Assembly (NCBI RefSeq): GCF_013299165.1
Contig: NZ_JAAFKD010000043.1
Span: forward strand, 1 to 43,006
Source: Microcoleus sp. bin38.metabat.b11b12b14.051
GTDB taxonomy: Bacteria > Cyanobacteriota > Cyanobacteriia > Cyanobacteriales > Microcoleaceae
Direction of reading: 5' to 3'
DNA length: 43,006 nt
The translations under genes and the position numbers were made by a program. The notes beneath the pieces are model-generated. The model made no database searches. It had not been told where the DNA came from and saw only the letters and a program-made list of their open reading frames with translations. This document shows, piece by piece, positions 16,048 through 24,100 of the stretch (its first letter is position 1; each line of letters opens with the position of its first letter).

Positions 16048-16809
16048 ATGATATCACTTGAATCACTTGCAGGGCAAATTGATAGAGAAGCACAGCTTTT
16101 TTATGAACAACATAAGCCACCGACTGATTTAATTTTTGATGATGCGGCAGAAATGGAAAGCAACCGCCACCGCATAGCAATGAATGTTTTAATTCGTTCC
16201 GCAGAACAAGGTTTAGCTCACCGGAACGATTTTTTTGTCGGTGGCAATATGTTTATTTACTTCAGCACTCAACAGGTTTGTAATCGGGATTTTCGAGGCC
16301 CGGATTTTTTCGCTGTGTTGGGTGTTGACGGCAATACTTCCCGACAGGGTTGGGTAGTTTGGGAAGAAAACGGACGTTACCCGGATGTCATTGTGGAATT
16401 AATGTCGCCTGCCACTGCTAATGTAGATACAGGTATCAAAAAGGATATTTACGAGCAGGTTTTTAGAACGCCTGATTACTTTATTTTCGATCCTTTCGAT
16501 CCGAATTCTTTGCGGGGATGGCATTTAGATAATAATCAACGCTATCAACCATTAGTACCTAACGAGCGGGGTTGGCTGTGGAGTCAAACTTTAGGTTTTT
16601 GGTTGGGTACTTGGGAAGGAATTGTCGATCGAGAAACAGCAGTCTGGGCGCGTTTCTATAACGAGTCTGGCAATCTAATTCTGTTACCTGAAGAAGCTGC
16701 TCAACAGCAAGCAGAAGCTGCTCAACAGCGAGCCTCGCGACTAGAGGCGAGATTGCGAGAATTGGGAGAAGATCCGAATGATCTTAGCCTGAACCCAAAT
16801 CACAGCTAA
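16048..16809 (+). CDS. Uma2 family protein (DUF820)
   Basis: This is a 253-residue paralogue of the 6.7-kb Uma2 protein but of another subgroup. Family segments are RDFRGPDFFAVLGV, YPDVIVELMSPATANVD, DYFIFDPFDPNSLRGW and ERGWLWSQTLGFWLGTWEG. It ends in a Gln/Ala/Glu coiled coil (EEAAQQQAEAAQQ) and the usual LRELGEDPN tail. The likely active-site acidic residue is in VIVELMSP; ExK is again not canonical. It starts 30 bp after the epimerase stop and may be co-transcribed with it. It separates the epimerase from the DUF1611 gene, and a strong hairpin follows its stop. No function should be inferred from this placement alone. Confidence 0.85.
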   Translation: MISLESLAGQIDREAQLFYEQHKPPTDLIFDDAAEMESNRHRIAMNVLIRSAEQGLAHRNDFFVGGNMFIYFSTQQVCNRDFRGPDFFAVLGVDGNTSRQGWVVWEENGRYPDVIVELMSPATANVDTGIKKDIYEQVFRTPDYFIFDPFDPNSLRGWHLDNNQRYQPLVPNERGWLWSQTLGFWLGTWEGIVDRETAVWARFYNESGNLILLPEEAAQQQAEAAQQRASRLEARLRELGEDPNDLSLNPNHS

Positions 16810-16817
16810 CACCCAAT

Positions 16818-16860
16818 CGATTTTAGATTTTAGCTCCCATCTAAAATCTAAAATCGCCCA
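16818..16860 (+). terminator. 16-bp perfect hairpin between Uma2 and DUF1611 genes
   Basis: CGATTTTAGATTTTAG (16818-16833) and CTAAAATCTAAAATCG (16841-16856) are perfect arms with a 7-nt loop. It lacks a U-tract on the plus strand, so it may be a dispersed repeat or an attenuator. It could reduce read-through from the epimerase/Uma2 transcript into the DUF1611 gene. Confidence 0.45.
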
Positions 16861-16876
16861 TCTAAAAAGTGAACCA

Positions 16877-17926
16877 ATGACTAAAAGCTATCCCATCAAA
16901 AATGGCAAAGTTTCTATCTTGCTGCACGAAGGTATTCTCGGTACTTCTGGCAAAACAGGTTTAGCCTTTTTACGCTACAGCGAAGCACAAATTGTAGCAG
17001 TAATTGACCGCCAATGTACAGGACAATCTTTGTCTGAATTAACTGGCATTCCCCAACAAGTGCCGATAGTTGCTTCCGTTGCAGAAGCACTGCAATTTAC
17101 ACCGGATATTCTGCTAATTGGTATCGCTCCTTCGGGCGGTGTTTTGCCGCCGGAATGGTTGCCAGAAATTAATCAAGCCGTAGCAGCAGGTTTGTCGGTT
17201 GTCAATGGTTTGCACGCGAAACTTGCACCTTTGATCGCGGTTCCGTTAGCCGAAAATCAATGGATTTGGGACGTGCGTCAGGAACCAAAGTCTGTGGGGG
17301 CGATCGCCTCTGCGGCCGCGGCTAAGTTAAGCTGTCGCCGCGTGTTAACCGTCGGTACAGATATGAGTGTTGGCAAAATGTCAAGCAGTTTGGAACTCAA
17401 TCGTAGTTGCTTGCGGCGGGGTTTGCGTTCCAAATTTTTAGCAACCGGACAAACGGGTTTAATGCTGGGAAATGAAGGCATTGCATTAGATGCAGTGCGA
17501 GTGGATTTCGCCGCCGGTGCTGTTGAACAAGCGGTGCTAAAAATGGGTTCGGAATGCGATATTCTGCACGTAGAAGGGCAAGGTTCGCTATTGCATCCTG
17601 GTTCGACGGCGACTCTGCCACTGTTGCGGGGTACGCAGCCAACTCACTTAATTTTAGCGCACAGAGCCGGACAAACTCACATTCGCAATCACCCCCATGT
17701 ATCGATTCCGAGTTTGTCGAAAGTGGTTGAATTGTACGAAATTGTTGCCGCTGCTGCGGGTGCTTTTGTCGGGGCTAAAGTAAGTGCGATCGCTCTTAAT
17801 ACTCATCACTTAACTGACGCAGAGGCGCTGTTAGCGATCGCCGGAATTCAAGCAGACACGGGATTGCTTTGTACCGATCCGGTGCGGTTTGGTGCGGAAA
17901 TGTTGCTGGGGGCGATCGCCAATTGA
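16877..17926 (+). CDS. DUF1611 family protein, DgcN-like D-glutamate N-acetyltransferase candidate
   Basis: This is a 349-residue protein with the DUF1611 architecture: an N-terminal Rossmann-like part (ILGTSGKTGLAFLRY, VAVIDRQCTGQSLSEL, TPDILLIGIAPSGG) and a C-terminal P-loop part (TVGTDMSVGKMSSS at 158-171, CDILHVEGQGSLLHPGSTAT, THLILAHRAGQTHIR). In the DgcN-DgcA pathway the DUF1611 protein N-acetylates D-glutamate and the enolase partner racemises the product. The gene pair here fits, although a Uma2 gene and a hairpin lie between the two. Older annotations call it a putative NAD-dependent or ATP-dependent protein. The start ATG at 16877 matches the family N-terminus; no operon partner lies immediately downstream. 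Confidence 0.85.
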   Translation: MTKSYPIKNGKVSILLHEGILGTSGKTGLAFLRYSEAQIVAVIDRQCTGQSLSELTGIPQQVPIVASVAEALQFTPDILLIGIAPSGGVLPPEWLPEINQAVAAGLSVVNGLHAKLAPLIAVPLAENQWIWDVRQEPKSVGAIASAAAAKLSCRRVLTVGTDMSVGKMSSSLELNRSCLRRGLRSKFLATGQTGLMLGNEGIALDAVRVDFAAGAVEQAVLKMGSECDILHVEGQGSLLHPGSTATLPLLRGTQPTHLILAHRAGQTHIRNHPHVSIPSLSKVVELYEIVAAAAGAFVGAKVSAIALNTHHLTDAEALLAIAGIQADTGLLCTDPVRFGAEMLLGAIAN

Positions 17927-17969
17927 TATGCTACAATAAGTTACAAGTCGCACATAACTACTGAAAACT

Positions 17970-18605
17970 ATGACACAAAGCATTCAAGCAAAAACACTGA
18001 CATTGGGTGATGTTCAAACTAAATTTAATTTACAGTTGTGCGAAGACGAGCAATTTTTTAGAGAATGGATTGATGATTTGCCTGAAATAGCAGACTCCGA
18101 AAAGCGATCGCTCGACAAGATAAAAGCAGGCTATATCAACAGTACCTCATATACTTTTATCGAAGATACTGTAAAAATGGTGGTACTAGCTCCTTTGCTA
18201 TTTGTAGCAGATTTTTTCCTGACTCCCTTTCACATAGAATGCGAAAAATCTGTTGAACTGATTGTCGAAGATGAAGATACAATTGTGAGGGGCAGCATAG
18301 ATGTGCTGCTATTGCTGCAATCTTTTTGGGTTGTAGCTATCGAAGCCAAGCGATCGCAATACTCGGTTGAAGCTGGACTTCCTCAATCACTATTTTATAT
18401 GCTGACTGACCCAAATTCAGAACAACCAACTTTTGGGCTGCTGACCAATGGTAGCAGTTTTCGATTCATCAAAGTTACGAAACAAGATACACCGCAGTAT
18501 GCTTTGTCTAAGCTTTTTGATCTTCGGAATCCCGGAAACGAACTTTACGAAGTTTTTCGCATTTTCAAACGGATCGCTGCTGTAGTTTCCAGCTATAACT
18601 CATGA
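17970..18605 (+). CDS. PD-(D/E)xK nuclease-like protein (restriction endonuclease subunit R-like, cyanobacterial)
   Basis: This is a 211-residue protein similar to a widespread cyanobacterial family annotated as type I restriction subunit R-like. The core is GSIDVLLLL, D111, then VVAIEAKRS with E125 and K127, giving a D-X13-E-x-K active site. Y/F-rich segments follow (FGLLTNGSSFRFIKV), typical of HsdR N-terminal-like folds. No helicase domain, HsdM or HsdS is nearby, so it is not a complete restriction system. Its stop overlaps the next gene's start by 4 nt (ATGA), which implies translational coupling with the GNAT protein. Role unknown. Confidence 0.75.
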   Translation: MTQSIQAKTLTLGDVQTKFNLQLCEDEQFFREWIDDLPEIADSEKRSLDKIKAGYINSTSYTFIEDTVKMVVLAPLLFVADFFLTPFHIECEKSVELIVEDEDTIVRGSIDVLLLLQSFWVVAIEAKRSQYSVEAGLPQSLFYMLTDPNSEQPTFGLLTNGSSFRFIKVTKQDTPQYALSKLFDLRNPGNELYEVFRIFKRIAAVVSSYNS

Positions 18606-19078
18606 TTGCAAGTTCTGTTTCCTTACCCCCAGAATGCGTTCTACGCCCCGCCTCTGAACAAGATATCAAATCAATTAGAGGGTTAGTTTGGAGTGCCAAA
18701 CTCGATCCGACTCAGTTGCGCTGGGAGCAATTTTGGGCGATCGACTGTGACGGGAAATTGGCGGCTTGCGGGCAGTTGCGGAAGTTTGCGGGCGCGCAGG
18801 AGTTGGGTAGTTTGGTGGTGGCGCAGGATTGGCGCGATCGCGGTTTGGGAAGCTATCTCACAAAATATCTCATTCAACAGGCTACAGAACCCCTATATTT
18901 AGAATGTCTGGGAAAGCGACTCGCATCATTTTATACTCGGTTTGGGTTTGTGGAAGTTTCTGTGCAAGATTTGCCGCAGTCTCTGAAATTTAAGTTCGGT
19001 TTGTCTCAATTAGCTAAAACTTTATTCAAAGTTCCTGTAACAATTATGCAGTATCAAGCAGGTTCTCGATCATTATGA
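18602..19078 (+). CDS. GNAT family N-acetyltransferase
   Basis: This is a 158-residue GCN5-related acetyltransferase. The acetyl-CoA loop is R78-D-R-G-L-G83 (QDWRDRGLGSYL), preceded by the beta-4 strand AQELGSLVVA and followed by LYLECLGKRLASFYTRFGFVEV, the motif B region. The substrate is unknown. The ATG overlaps the stop of the upstream nuclease-like gene (ATGA), which indicates coupled translation. It differs from TacT-type toxins in that its partner is not an RHH/DUF1778 antitoxin, so a toxin role is not supported. A repeat-rich gap follows. Confidence 0.85.
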   Translation: MIASSVSLPPECVLRPASEQDIKSIRGLVWSAKLDPTQLRWEQFWAIDCDGKLAACGQLRKFAGAQELGSLVVAQDWRDRGLGSYLTKYLIQQATEPLYLECLGKRLASFYTRFGFVEVSVQDLPQSLKFKFGLSQLAKTLFKVPVTIMQYQAGSRSL

Positions 19079-19257
19079 CTTTTATGAGTTTGAGATTCTG
19101 AATTTATGAATTGATTTTAAGTTTGATCTGTTGAATAATTGCAATTACAGGGTTCAGGCTAAAAAGTGGTTTTGTAGGCTACTCATAGGATTCGCTGTTC
19201 GTACTTACTGTGCACTCTACATATACAGATTATGCTTCCGGGGCTGATTTGAGTCTT

Positions 19258-19527
19258 TATGCGATCGGAACGGACTGAAGTCCTTACTACGAACCTTGGA
19301 TTAGGACGGACTGAAGTCCTTACTACGAACCTGTACTCGGATCGGAACGGACTGAAGTCCTTACTACGAACCTGTACTCGGATCGGAACGGACTGAAGTC
19401 CTTACTACGAACCTGTACTCGGATCGGAACGGACTGAAGTCCTTACTACGAACCTTGGATTAGGACGGACTGAAGTCCTTACTACGAACCTTATACTAGA
19501 ACGGACTGAAGTCCTTACTACGAACCT
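19258..19527. repeat. Seven tandem copies of ACGGACTGAAGTCCTTACTA-type repeat
   Basis: The core ACGGACTGAAGTCC followed by TTACTACGAACCT occurs seven times, mostly 41 bp apart. The linkers alternate between TGTACTCGGATCGGA and a TTGGATTAGG/TTATACTAG type. GGACTNNAGTCC is self-complementary. It is the tandem form of the same family seen singly at 1, 28.4 and 32.7 kb. Confidence 0.9.
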
Positions 19528-20173
19528 GTAACGGCTATTTTACCGATCGCGGGAGTCACGCGCTACCTATTTATGGATGTTCCGGATTGGGCTGGAGAGA
19601 TTGCGTAAACTCAGGATTCACAGCCAACGGTAGTCCACATTGGTCAACTGGCACAGCTACCAGCCAGATCGTTAGGCTGAAACTCTTGATGAATCGTTGT
19701 TTTAGGGTTCGCGAGTGTCCTGTGCCAGTACCAGACGATAAAAGTGGACTGGCGATCGCACCAAACACTTTCGACTCCTGCGAAATTAGTAAGTGTAAAG
19801 CAAACGAGTCACAACCGAGCCAAAAAATCAAGCCCAAAAATAAAACATCTTCACAACAGCAGTAATGCGGAATCAGCCAATCGCTAGTGTAGATAACCAC
19901 ATCTACCCTTGAGGTAAATCCCACCAACCGCTCAACCACTAAATCGTTAATTCAATACCTCGGAATTACCGAATTTAAACTCCCGCAACCGCTTCTCAAA
20001 TCCCTCCAACATTTCAAAAATTCTTTGCCTTCGTTCCGGATAAAACGACGCAAGACAAGAACAATGAAATAACAGGGCAAGCAATCAATCTCAACCGAGT
20101 CAATGCAGCCTCTCAACTAGCAAAAACAGACAATTACACATCCATTTATTGTAACACAACAGGAGTCAATATC
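19528..20173. other. Unassigned 0.65-kb gap before the NfeD-like genes
   Basis: Open frames of about 90-120 codons exist on both strands at 19.57-19.94 kb but show no recognisable family. On the minus strand around 19.95-20.03 kb a short frame ends MLEGFEKRLREFKF, which may be a gene remnant. The last 60 bp carry the Shine-Dalgarno ACAGGAGT before the first NfeD-like ATG. No promoter could be fixed. Confidence 0.4.
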
Positions 20174-20461
20174 ATGTTTAACGTAGTAAAAGCTTTCGGC
20201 TCTATCTTCTCCACTCAAGGATACACCACAGCCAACAATCTGTTAATCAAAAACTACGTCAACACCAATTTTAACTACTTCAACGAAGAAGCAGTCGTCG
20301 ATGAATCGATTTACCCGAATCAAACAGGTCGCGTCCGCTTCCAAGGTAGCTGGTGGCCCGCACGGTGCGATCGCCAAATCACTCTCACACCCGGAGACAC
20401 CGTTTATGTCGTCGGCGTTGACAGCATCACTCTGTTAGTTTCCCTCGTTCCCGCCGACTAA
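20174..20461 (+). CDS. NfeD C-terminal-like small protein, copy 1
   Basis: This 95-residue protein has an OB-fold, NfeD-C-like second half: ESIYPNQTGRVRFQGSWWPA, then ITLTPGDTVYVVGVDSITLLVSL. In NfeD proteins the same G-x-V-x-F-x-G-x-x-W-x-A and GD-x-V-x-V-x-G pattern forms a soluble OB domain, usually tethered to a membrane part and paired with a stomatin/SPFH protein. Here there is no transmembrane segment or stomatin neighbour. The N-terminal 30 residues (MFNVVKAFGSIFSTQGY) are amphipathic. A strong Shine-Dalgarno, ACAGGAGT, lies upstream. It is the first of three tandem paralogues. Confidence 0.82.
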   Translation: MFNVVKAFGSIFSTQGYTTANNLLIKNYVNTNFNYFNEEAVVDESIYPNQTGRVRFQGSWWPARCDRQITLTPGDTVYVVGVDSITLLVSLVPAD

Positions 20462-20561
20462 GACTAAATCACAGCATCAACAACCAGGAAATGCGACCTT
20501 TTAAATAGCAGAAACAGGCGATTAAACTTCGATATATTTTAAAACAACAGGAGTAAATATC

Positions 20562-20849
20562 ATGTTCAACGTAGTAAAAGCTTTCGGCTCTATCTTCTCC
20601 ACTCAAGGATACACCACAGCTAACAATCTGTTAATCAAAAATTACATCAACACCAATTTTGTCTACTTCAACGAAGAAGCAGTCGTCGATGAATCGATTT
20701 ACCCGAATCAAACAGGTCGCGTCCGCTTCCAAGGTAGCTGGTGGCCCGCACGGTGCGATCGCCAAATCACCCTCACACCCGGAGATACTGTTTATGTCAT
20801 CGGCGTTGACAACATCACTCTGTTAGTTTCCCTCACTCCCGCCGACTAA
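20562..20849 (+). CDS. NfeD C-terminal-like small protein, copy 2
   Basis: This 95-residue near-duplicate of copy 1 differs at only a handful of residues (for example YINTNFVYF for YVNTNFNYF, IGVDNITLL for VGVDSITLL). The upstream 80 bp, including AGCAGAAACAGGCGATTAAA and the ACAGGAGTAAATATC leader, resembles that of the other copies, so the duplicated unit is gene plus 5' region (period about 385-390 bp). The same functional uncertainty applies as for copy 1. Confidence 0.82.
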   Translation: MFNVVKAFGSIFSTQGYTTANNLLIKNYINTNFVYFNEEAVVDESIYPNQTGRVRFQGSWWPARCDRQITLTPGDTVYVIGVDNITLLVSLTPAD

Positions 20850-20946
20850 ATCAGAGGATGAATAACCAGGAAATGCAACCTTTGAAATAGCAGAAACAGG
20901 CGATTAAACTTCCATATATATTATTAACACAACAGGAGTAAGAGAA

Positions 20947-21234
20947 ATGTTCAACTTAGCAAAAGCTTTCGGTTCTATTTTTTCTATTCACACCTACAGC
21001 ACAGAAAACAATATGTTAATGGACAACTACATCAACACCAATTTTGTTTATTTCAACGAAGAAGCCGTCGTCGATGAATCTATTTACCCGAATCAAACAG
21101 GTCGCGTCCGCTTTCAAGGTAGCTGGTGGCCCGCACGGTGCGATCGCCAAATCACCCTCACACCCGGAGATACTGTTTATGTGATCGGCGTTGACAAAAT
21201 TACCCTGTTAGTTTCCCTAACTCCCGCCGAATAA
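20947..21234 (+). CDS. NfeD C-terminal-like small protein, copy 3
   Basis: This is the most diverged of the three paralogues. The N-terminal third has changed (MFNLAKAFGSIFSIHTYSTE, MLMDNYINT), while residues 40-95 with the OB-like core remain almost identical. The contrast suggests either gene conversion of the core or diversifying selection of the N-terminus. The ATG follows AACAGGAGTAAGAGAA. A strong terminator hairpin lies 32 bp after the stop, so the three genes probably form one transcript ending here. Confidence 0.8.
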   Translation: MFNLAKAFGSIFSIHTYSTENNMLMDNYINTNFVYFNEEAVVDESIYPNQTGRVRFQGSWWPARCDRQITLTPGDTVYVIGVDKITLLVSLTPAE

Positions 21235-21265
21235 ACCAGAAATTAATCTCAATTTTTTCACTGTC

Positions 21266-21315
21266 AGAACCCCGACTTCTTGAATAAGTCGGGGTTCTGA
21301 CTATTCTGTTTTTTA
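21266..21315 (+). terminator. Terminator-like hairpin after the NfeD-like cluster
   Basis: AGAACCCCGACTT (21266-21278) and AAGTCGGGGTTCT (21286-21298) are perfect 13-bp arms with a 7-nt loop. A GTTTTTT run follows at about 21309. This type of hairpin is also a dispersed cyanobacterial repeat, but it is well placed to end the nfeD-like transcript. Confidence 0.65.
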
Positions 21316-21366
21316 GAAATTAGGAGACTGCACGTGCCGTGTCCCTACAATATATCGAATGTCGCG

Positions 21367-22512
21367 CTACAATAAAATGGCATTTTTGAGAGCTTGTTTG
21401 TTGAGGCGATCGCCTATTTGAGATTCGCTACTTTCTGGACTGACTGCTGCTATTTCTGATGCTTTGGCGAGCGGCCGCAATGGTTCGAGCAGTTTCGATT
21501 GAGCTTCCCCAATTGCAGGGTAATTTTCAGCCCAGAGTGAAATCGCTTCTGCAAGAACATCGCTGTCATCAGATAAAGGTTCAATTAGCTGTGCTAGTTC
21601 AGTTAATTGTGCGGGAGAGAAGAGCGATCGCTGCTGAGTTAATAGTTCGATCAATGAGTCAATCTTTTGTTCGGGAAGCGACATCGATTCCCGTTGGATT
21701 TTGTGAATTGTTTGCCGCACAAATTCTAGAGACAAATCTAATAATTGTGCGATCGTCTCTAAATTCATTCCAAACGCGATCATCCGACGAATGGCTTCTA
21801 ACTTCGCCTGCTGCTCACCTTGTTCGAGTCCTTGTTCGAGTCCTTCTTCTAAACCTTCTTGCTTGACTTCCTGATAAAATCGGGTTTGTCTGAGTTCGCT
21901 TAAATTCAACATGGTGGCAATTTCCTCGCGGCTTTTTTGGGGGAGTTTGTAGACAATAATTGTTTCGATGAGGCTGATTAAATCGCGTAGAACGGTGGGA
22001 TCGGACAACTGTTGGCGGGCCATTGCGATCGACTGCCGTGCTTGCTCTGCCGCTGTCTCTGCTGGCTCGATTACCAGTTTAACAATTTTCACTCCCAGCG
22101 ATCGATCGGCGGCTTCTGGCAATTCATCGAGGTAAATCCGTTGCACCCGCTGACTGGTTAAGAGTTCCTGAAATTGCAGCATCTGTTCGTGTTCGATGCG
22201 GCGGCTGGGATAGACGACAACGACGCGCCAAGGATTGAGGGGTTTGTATTGTCGCAGATAGAGAAAGAGTTCGCCAAAGATGCGATAGTACAAGTCGGGA
22301 TCGGGTTGAAACTGAACCTCCGCCAAGTAAAATGGTTTTTCCGGTGCTTCGGTTGTGGGCAGAAATAACCCATCGATGCGGAATGCCAGTTGTTTGATTT
22401 CGCGGGAGGTGAATTCATAGGCGGCGGCTTCGTCTGGAGGGCGATCGATCAGTTCAAAGAAGAAGCTGGGAAATTCCTGAAACAGGCTGTAGAAAATGGT
22501 GTCTGTTTTCAT
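21367..22512 (-). CDS. DUF2887/Rpn family nuclease-like protein
   Basis: This 381-residue protein starts MKTDTIFYSLFQEFPS, the typical start of DUF2887 proteins; the longer frame to 22599 is rejected for that reason. It belongs with the Rpn/PD-(D/E)xK-like proteins related to recombination-promoting nucleases. Core features are FRIDGLFLP near residues 45-55, FYLAEVQFQPDPDLYYRIFGEL (D and E-x-Q in place of ExK), and WRVVVVYPSRRIE. The C-terminal half contains the EGLEEGLEQGLEQGEQQ coiled segment, a short helix-turn-helix-like MNLETIAQLLDLS, and a variable tail. Its function is unknown. It is divergent from the GIY-YIG gene, with 140 bp between starts. Confidence 0.82.
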   Translation of the reverse strand: MKTDTIFYSLFQEFPSFFFELIDRPPDEAAAYEFTSREIKQLAFRIDGLFLPTTEAPEKPFYLAEVQFQPDPDLYYRIFGELFLYLRQYKPLNPWRVVVVYPSRRIEHEQMLQFQELLTSQRVQRIYLDELPEAADRSLGVKIVKLVIEPAETAAEQARQSIAMARQQLSDPTVLRDLISLIETIIVYKLPQKSREEIATMLNLSELRQTRFYQEVKQEGLEEGLEQGLEQGEQQAKLEAIRRMIAFGMNLETIAQLLDLSLEFVRQTIHKIQRESMSLPEQKIDSLIELLTQQRSLFSPAQLTELAQLIEPLSDDSDVLAEAISLWAENYPAIGEAQSKLLEPLRPLAKASEIAAVSPESSESQIGDRLNKQALKNAILL

Positions 22513-22651
22513 GACTTGTCGGTGCGAATCGAAGATGGGTACTATACCATGCCAAGATTGGTAAATGCGATCGCCTATCTGTACCGCTTGCCACAGCACT
22601 GAATATCCTGTAAACTAGGTTAAGAACGCATAAGTAAAAATATTGAGTCAA

Positions 22652-24061
22652 ATGTTGTCAACATCTCTTCTGTTAACAATAGCAGCCTTGGTTGGTATAT
22701 TATTAATCTACCTGGTTAGAACGTTGATCCAAATGCGACACGAGCGGAATTCGTTTAGACAGGATCTGAATAAGTATCAGAGTTTAACTTCCAGGGAAGA
22801 GACTGAAAAGCAACTAGATTCAAACATTCAGTTAAAACAAAACGAGCTACAAGAACTGGATGTACAACAGGAAGCCATAAGAACATCTATCAAAAACTTA
22901 CAATCTAAACTGCGTGAAGTTGAGGCTAAAGAGTATTTGATATCGATAGAGGCTTACGAACCAAAATATGATTTTATCAAGTCTGGGGATTATCTACAAC
23001 AATTAGGAGAAATTGAAAAAAAACAGCGAACAATGCAACGCAATAACGAAGCTTTTGTTTCTAATACTCCGTGGAGTATAGGAGAAGGTAGACAAGGAAA
23101 GAATGAAGGAAAAAGAATGATAGAAAATCTCTTAAAAATGATAGAGTTTGTATTTGAAGAACAGTGCAAGTATGTTGGCAAAGAACTTACCTATAAAAAC
23201 GTTAACAATTTAAAGACGAAGATCAATAACTATTGTGACAAGATTAATAGGTATTTGCAAAAAATAGACTGTAGGATTTCCGAAGAGTATTTAAGTCTTA
23301 AATTGAGACAGCTAGATATCGAGTATGAATTAGAATATATAAAAGAGAAAGAGAAAGCAAGAAAAAGAGAAATCAAAGAACAGATAGCACAAGAAAAACA
23401 AGACCGCATTAAAATCGAAAAGGCGCAACAAGAAGCTGAAGAAGCTGAGCAAAGAGAAAGGCAATATCAAGAAGAGCTTGTAGGTTTAGAAAAGAAAAAA
23501 GTGGCTGGTTTACAGCCAGAAGAATATGAGAGTCAAAGTAAATATCTTAAAGAGGGGATTTTTCAAGCTCAAACAGATAAAGAAAAAGCTAAAGAAAAAG
23601 TTATTTCATATTCCAAAATGCTCAAGTCTGGTTACATTTATGTAATTTCAAATATTGGTTCTCTTGGACGAGATGTATATAGGATATTTATGACGAAGAA
23701 TAGTGACCCAGATGTATATATCAGAACAATGAATCCTTACCTGCCATTCCCCTTTGATGTTCACTATAAGATTTTTGCTGACGATGCTTCAAAAGCATTA
23801 AAGCATTTACATCAGCAGTTTAATGATAGAAGAGTGAATGTAGAAAATGAAAGGAGAGAGTTTTTCAAGGTTTCATTCAATGAAATTGAGCAAGTTGTAC
23901 AAGAAATTGATATTTATCTAGAGACTGTGACTTTGACGATTGAAAAATTTGAAAGAGTACCTCAAGCCTACGAATACCACAGAACTAAAGCAGCGGAACA
24001 AAACAAGTCCCATGATACAACCTTAATCGACGCATATATAGATGAAGATGAGATAGCTTAG
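22652..24061 (+). CDS. Membrane-anchored coiled-coil protein with T5orf172-type GIY-YIG nuclease domain
   Basis: This 469-residue protein has an N-terminal transmembrane segment (STSLLLTIAALVGILLIYLV). Long charged coiled coils (about 30-310) resemble DUF4041. The C-terminal GIY-YIG-like domain of the T5orf172/MUG113 type has GYIYVISN at 327-334, YRIFMTK with R344, PFPFDVHYKIFADDA, and RREFF with the metal-binding Glu at 403. The key Tyr, Arg and Glu are retained although the usual Gly after YRI is Phe. ATG 22652 is preferred over TTG 22643. Such proteins occur in phages and defence-like loci. Here it is convergent with the CHAT-FGE gene, with 39 bp between the ends. Codons are AT-richer than the neighbouring housekeeping genes, suggesting transfer. 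Confidence 0.82.
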   Translation: MLSTSLLLTIAALVGILLIYLVRTLIQMRHERNSFRQDLNKYQSLTSREETEKQLDSNIQLKQNELQELDVQQEAIRTSIKNLQSKLREVEAKEYLISIEAYEPKYDFIKSGDYLQQLGEIEKKQRTMQRNNEAFVSNTPWSIGEGRQGKNEGKRMIENLLKMIEFVFEEQCKYVGKELTYKNVNNLKTKINNYCDKINRYLQKIDCRISEEYLSLKLRQLDIEYELEYIKEKEKARKREIKEQIAQEKQDRIKIEKAQQEAEEAEQRERQYQEELVGLEKKKVAGLQPEEYESQSKYLKEGIFQAQTDKEKAKEKVISYSKMLKSGYIYVISNIGSLGRDVYRIFMTKNSDPDVYIRTMNPYLPFPFDVHYKIFADDASKALKHLHQQFNDRRVNVENERREFFKVSFNEIEQVVQEIDIYLETVTLTIEKFERVPQAYEYHRTKAAEQNKSHDTTLIDAYIDEDEIA

Positions 24062-24100
24062 GAATAGTGACGACATAAAAACAGATTGGAATATAGTCAG

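Noticed and set aside
17970..18605. Type I restriction system
   Set aside because: Only a small nuclease-like protein is present; no helicase motor, HsdM or HsdS.
19571..19939. Overlapping ORFs of 92 and 122 codons on opposite strands
   Set aside because: Neither shows a domain, Shine-Dalgarno or plausible codon pattern; probably chance frames in repeat-derived DNA.
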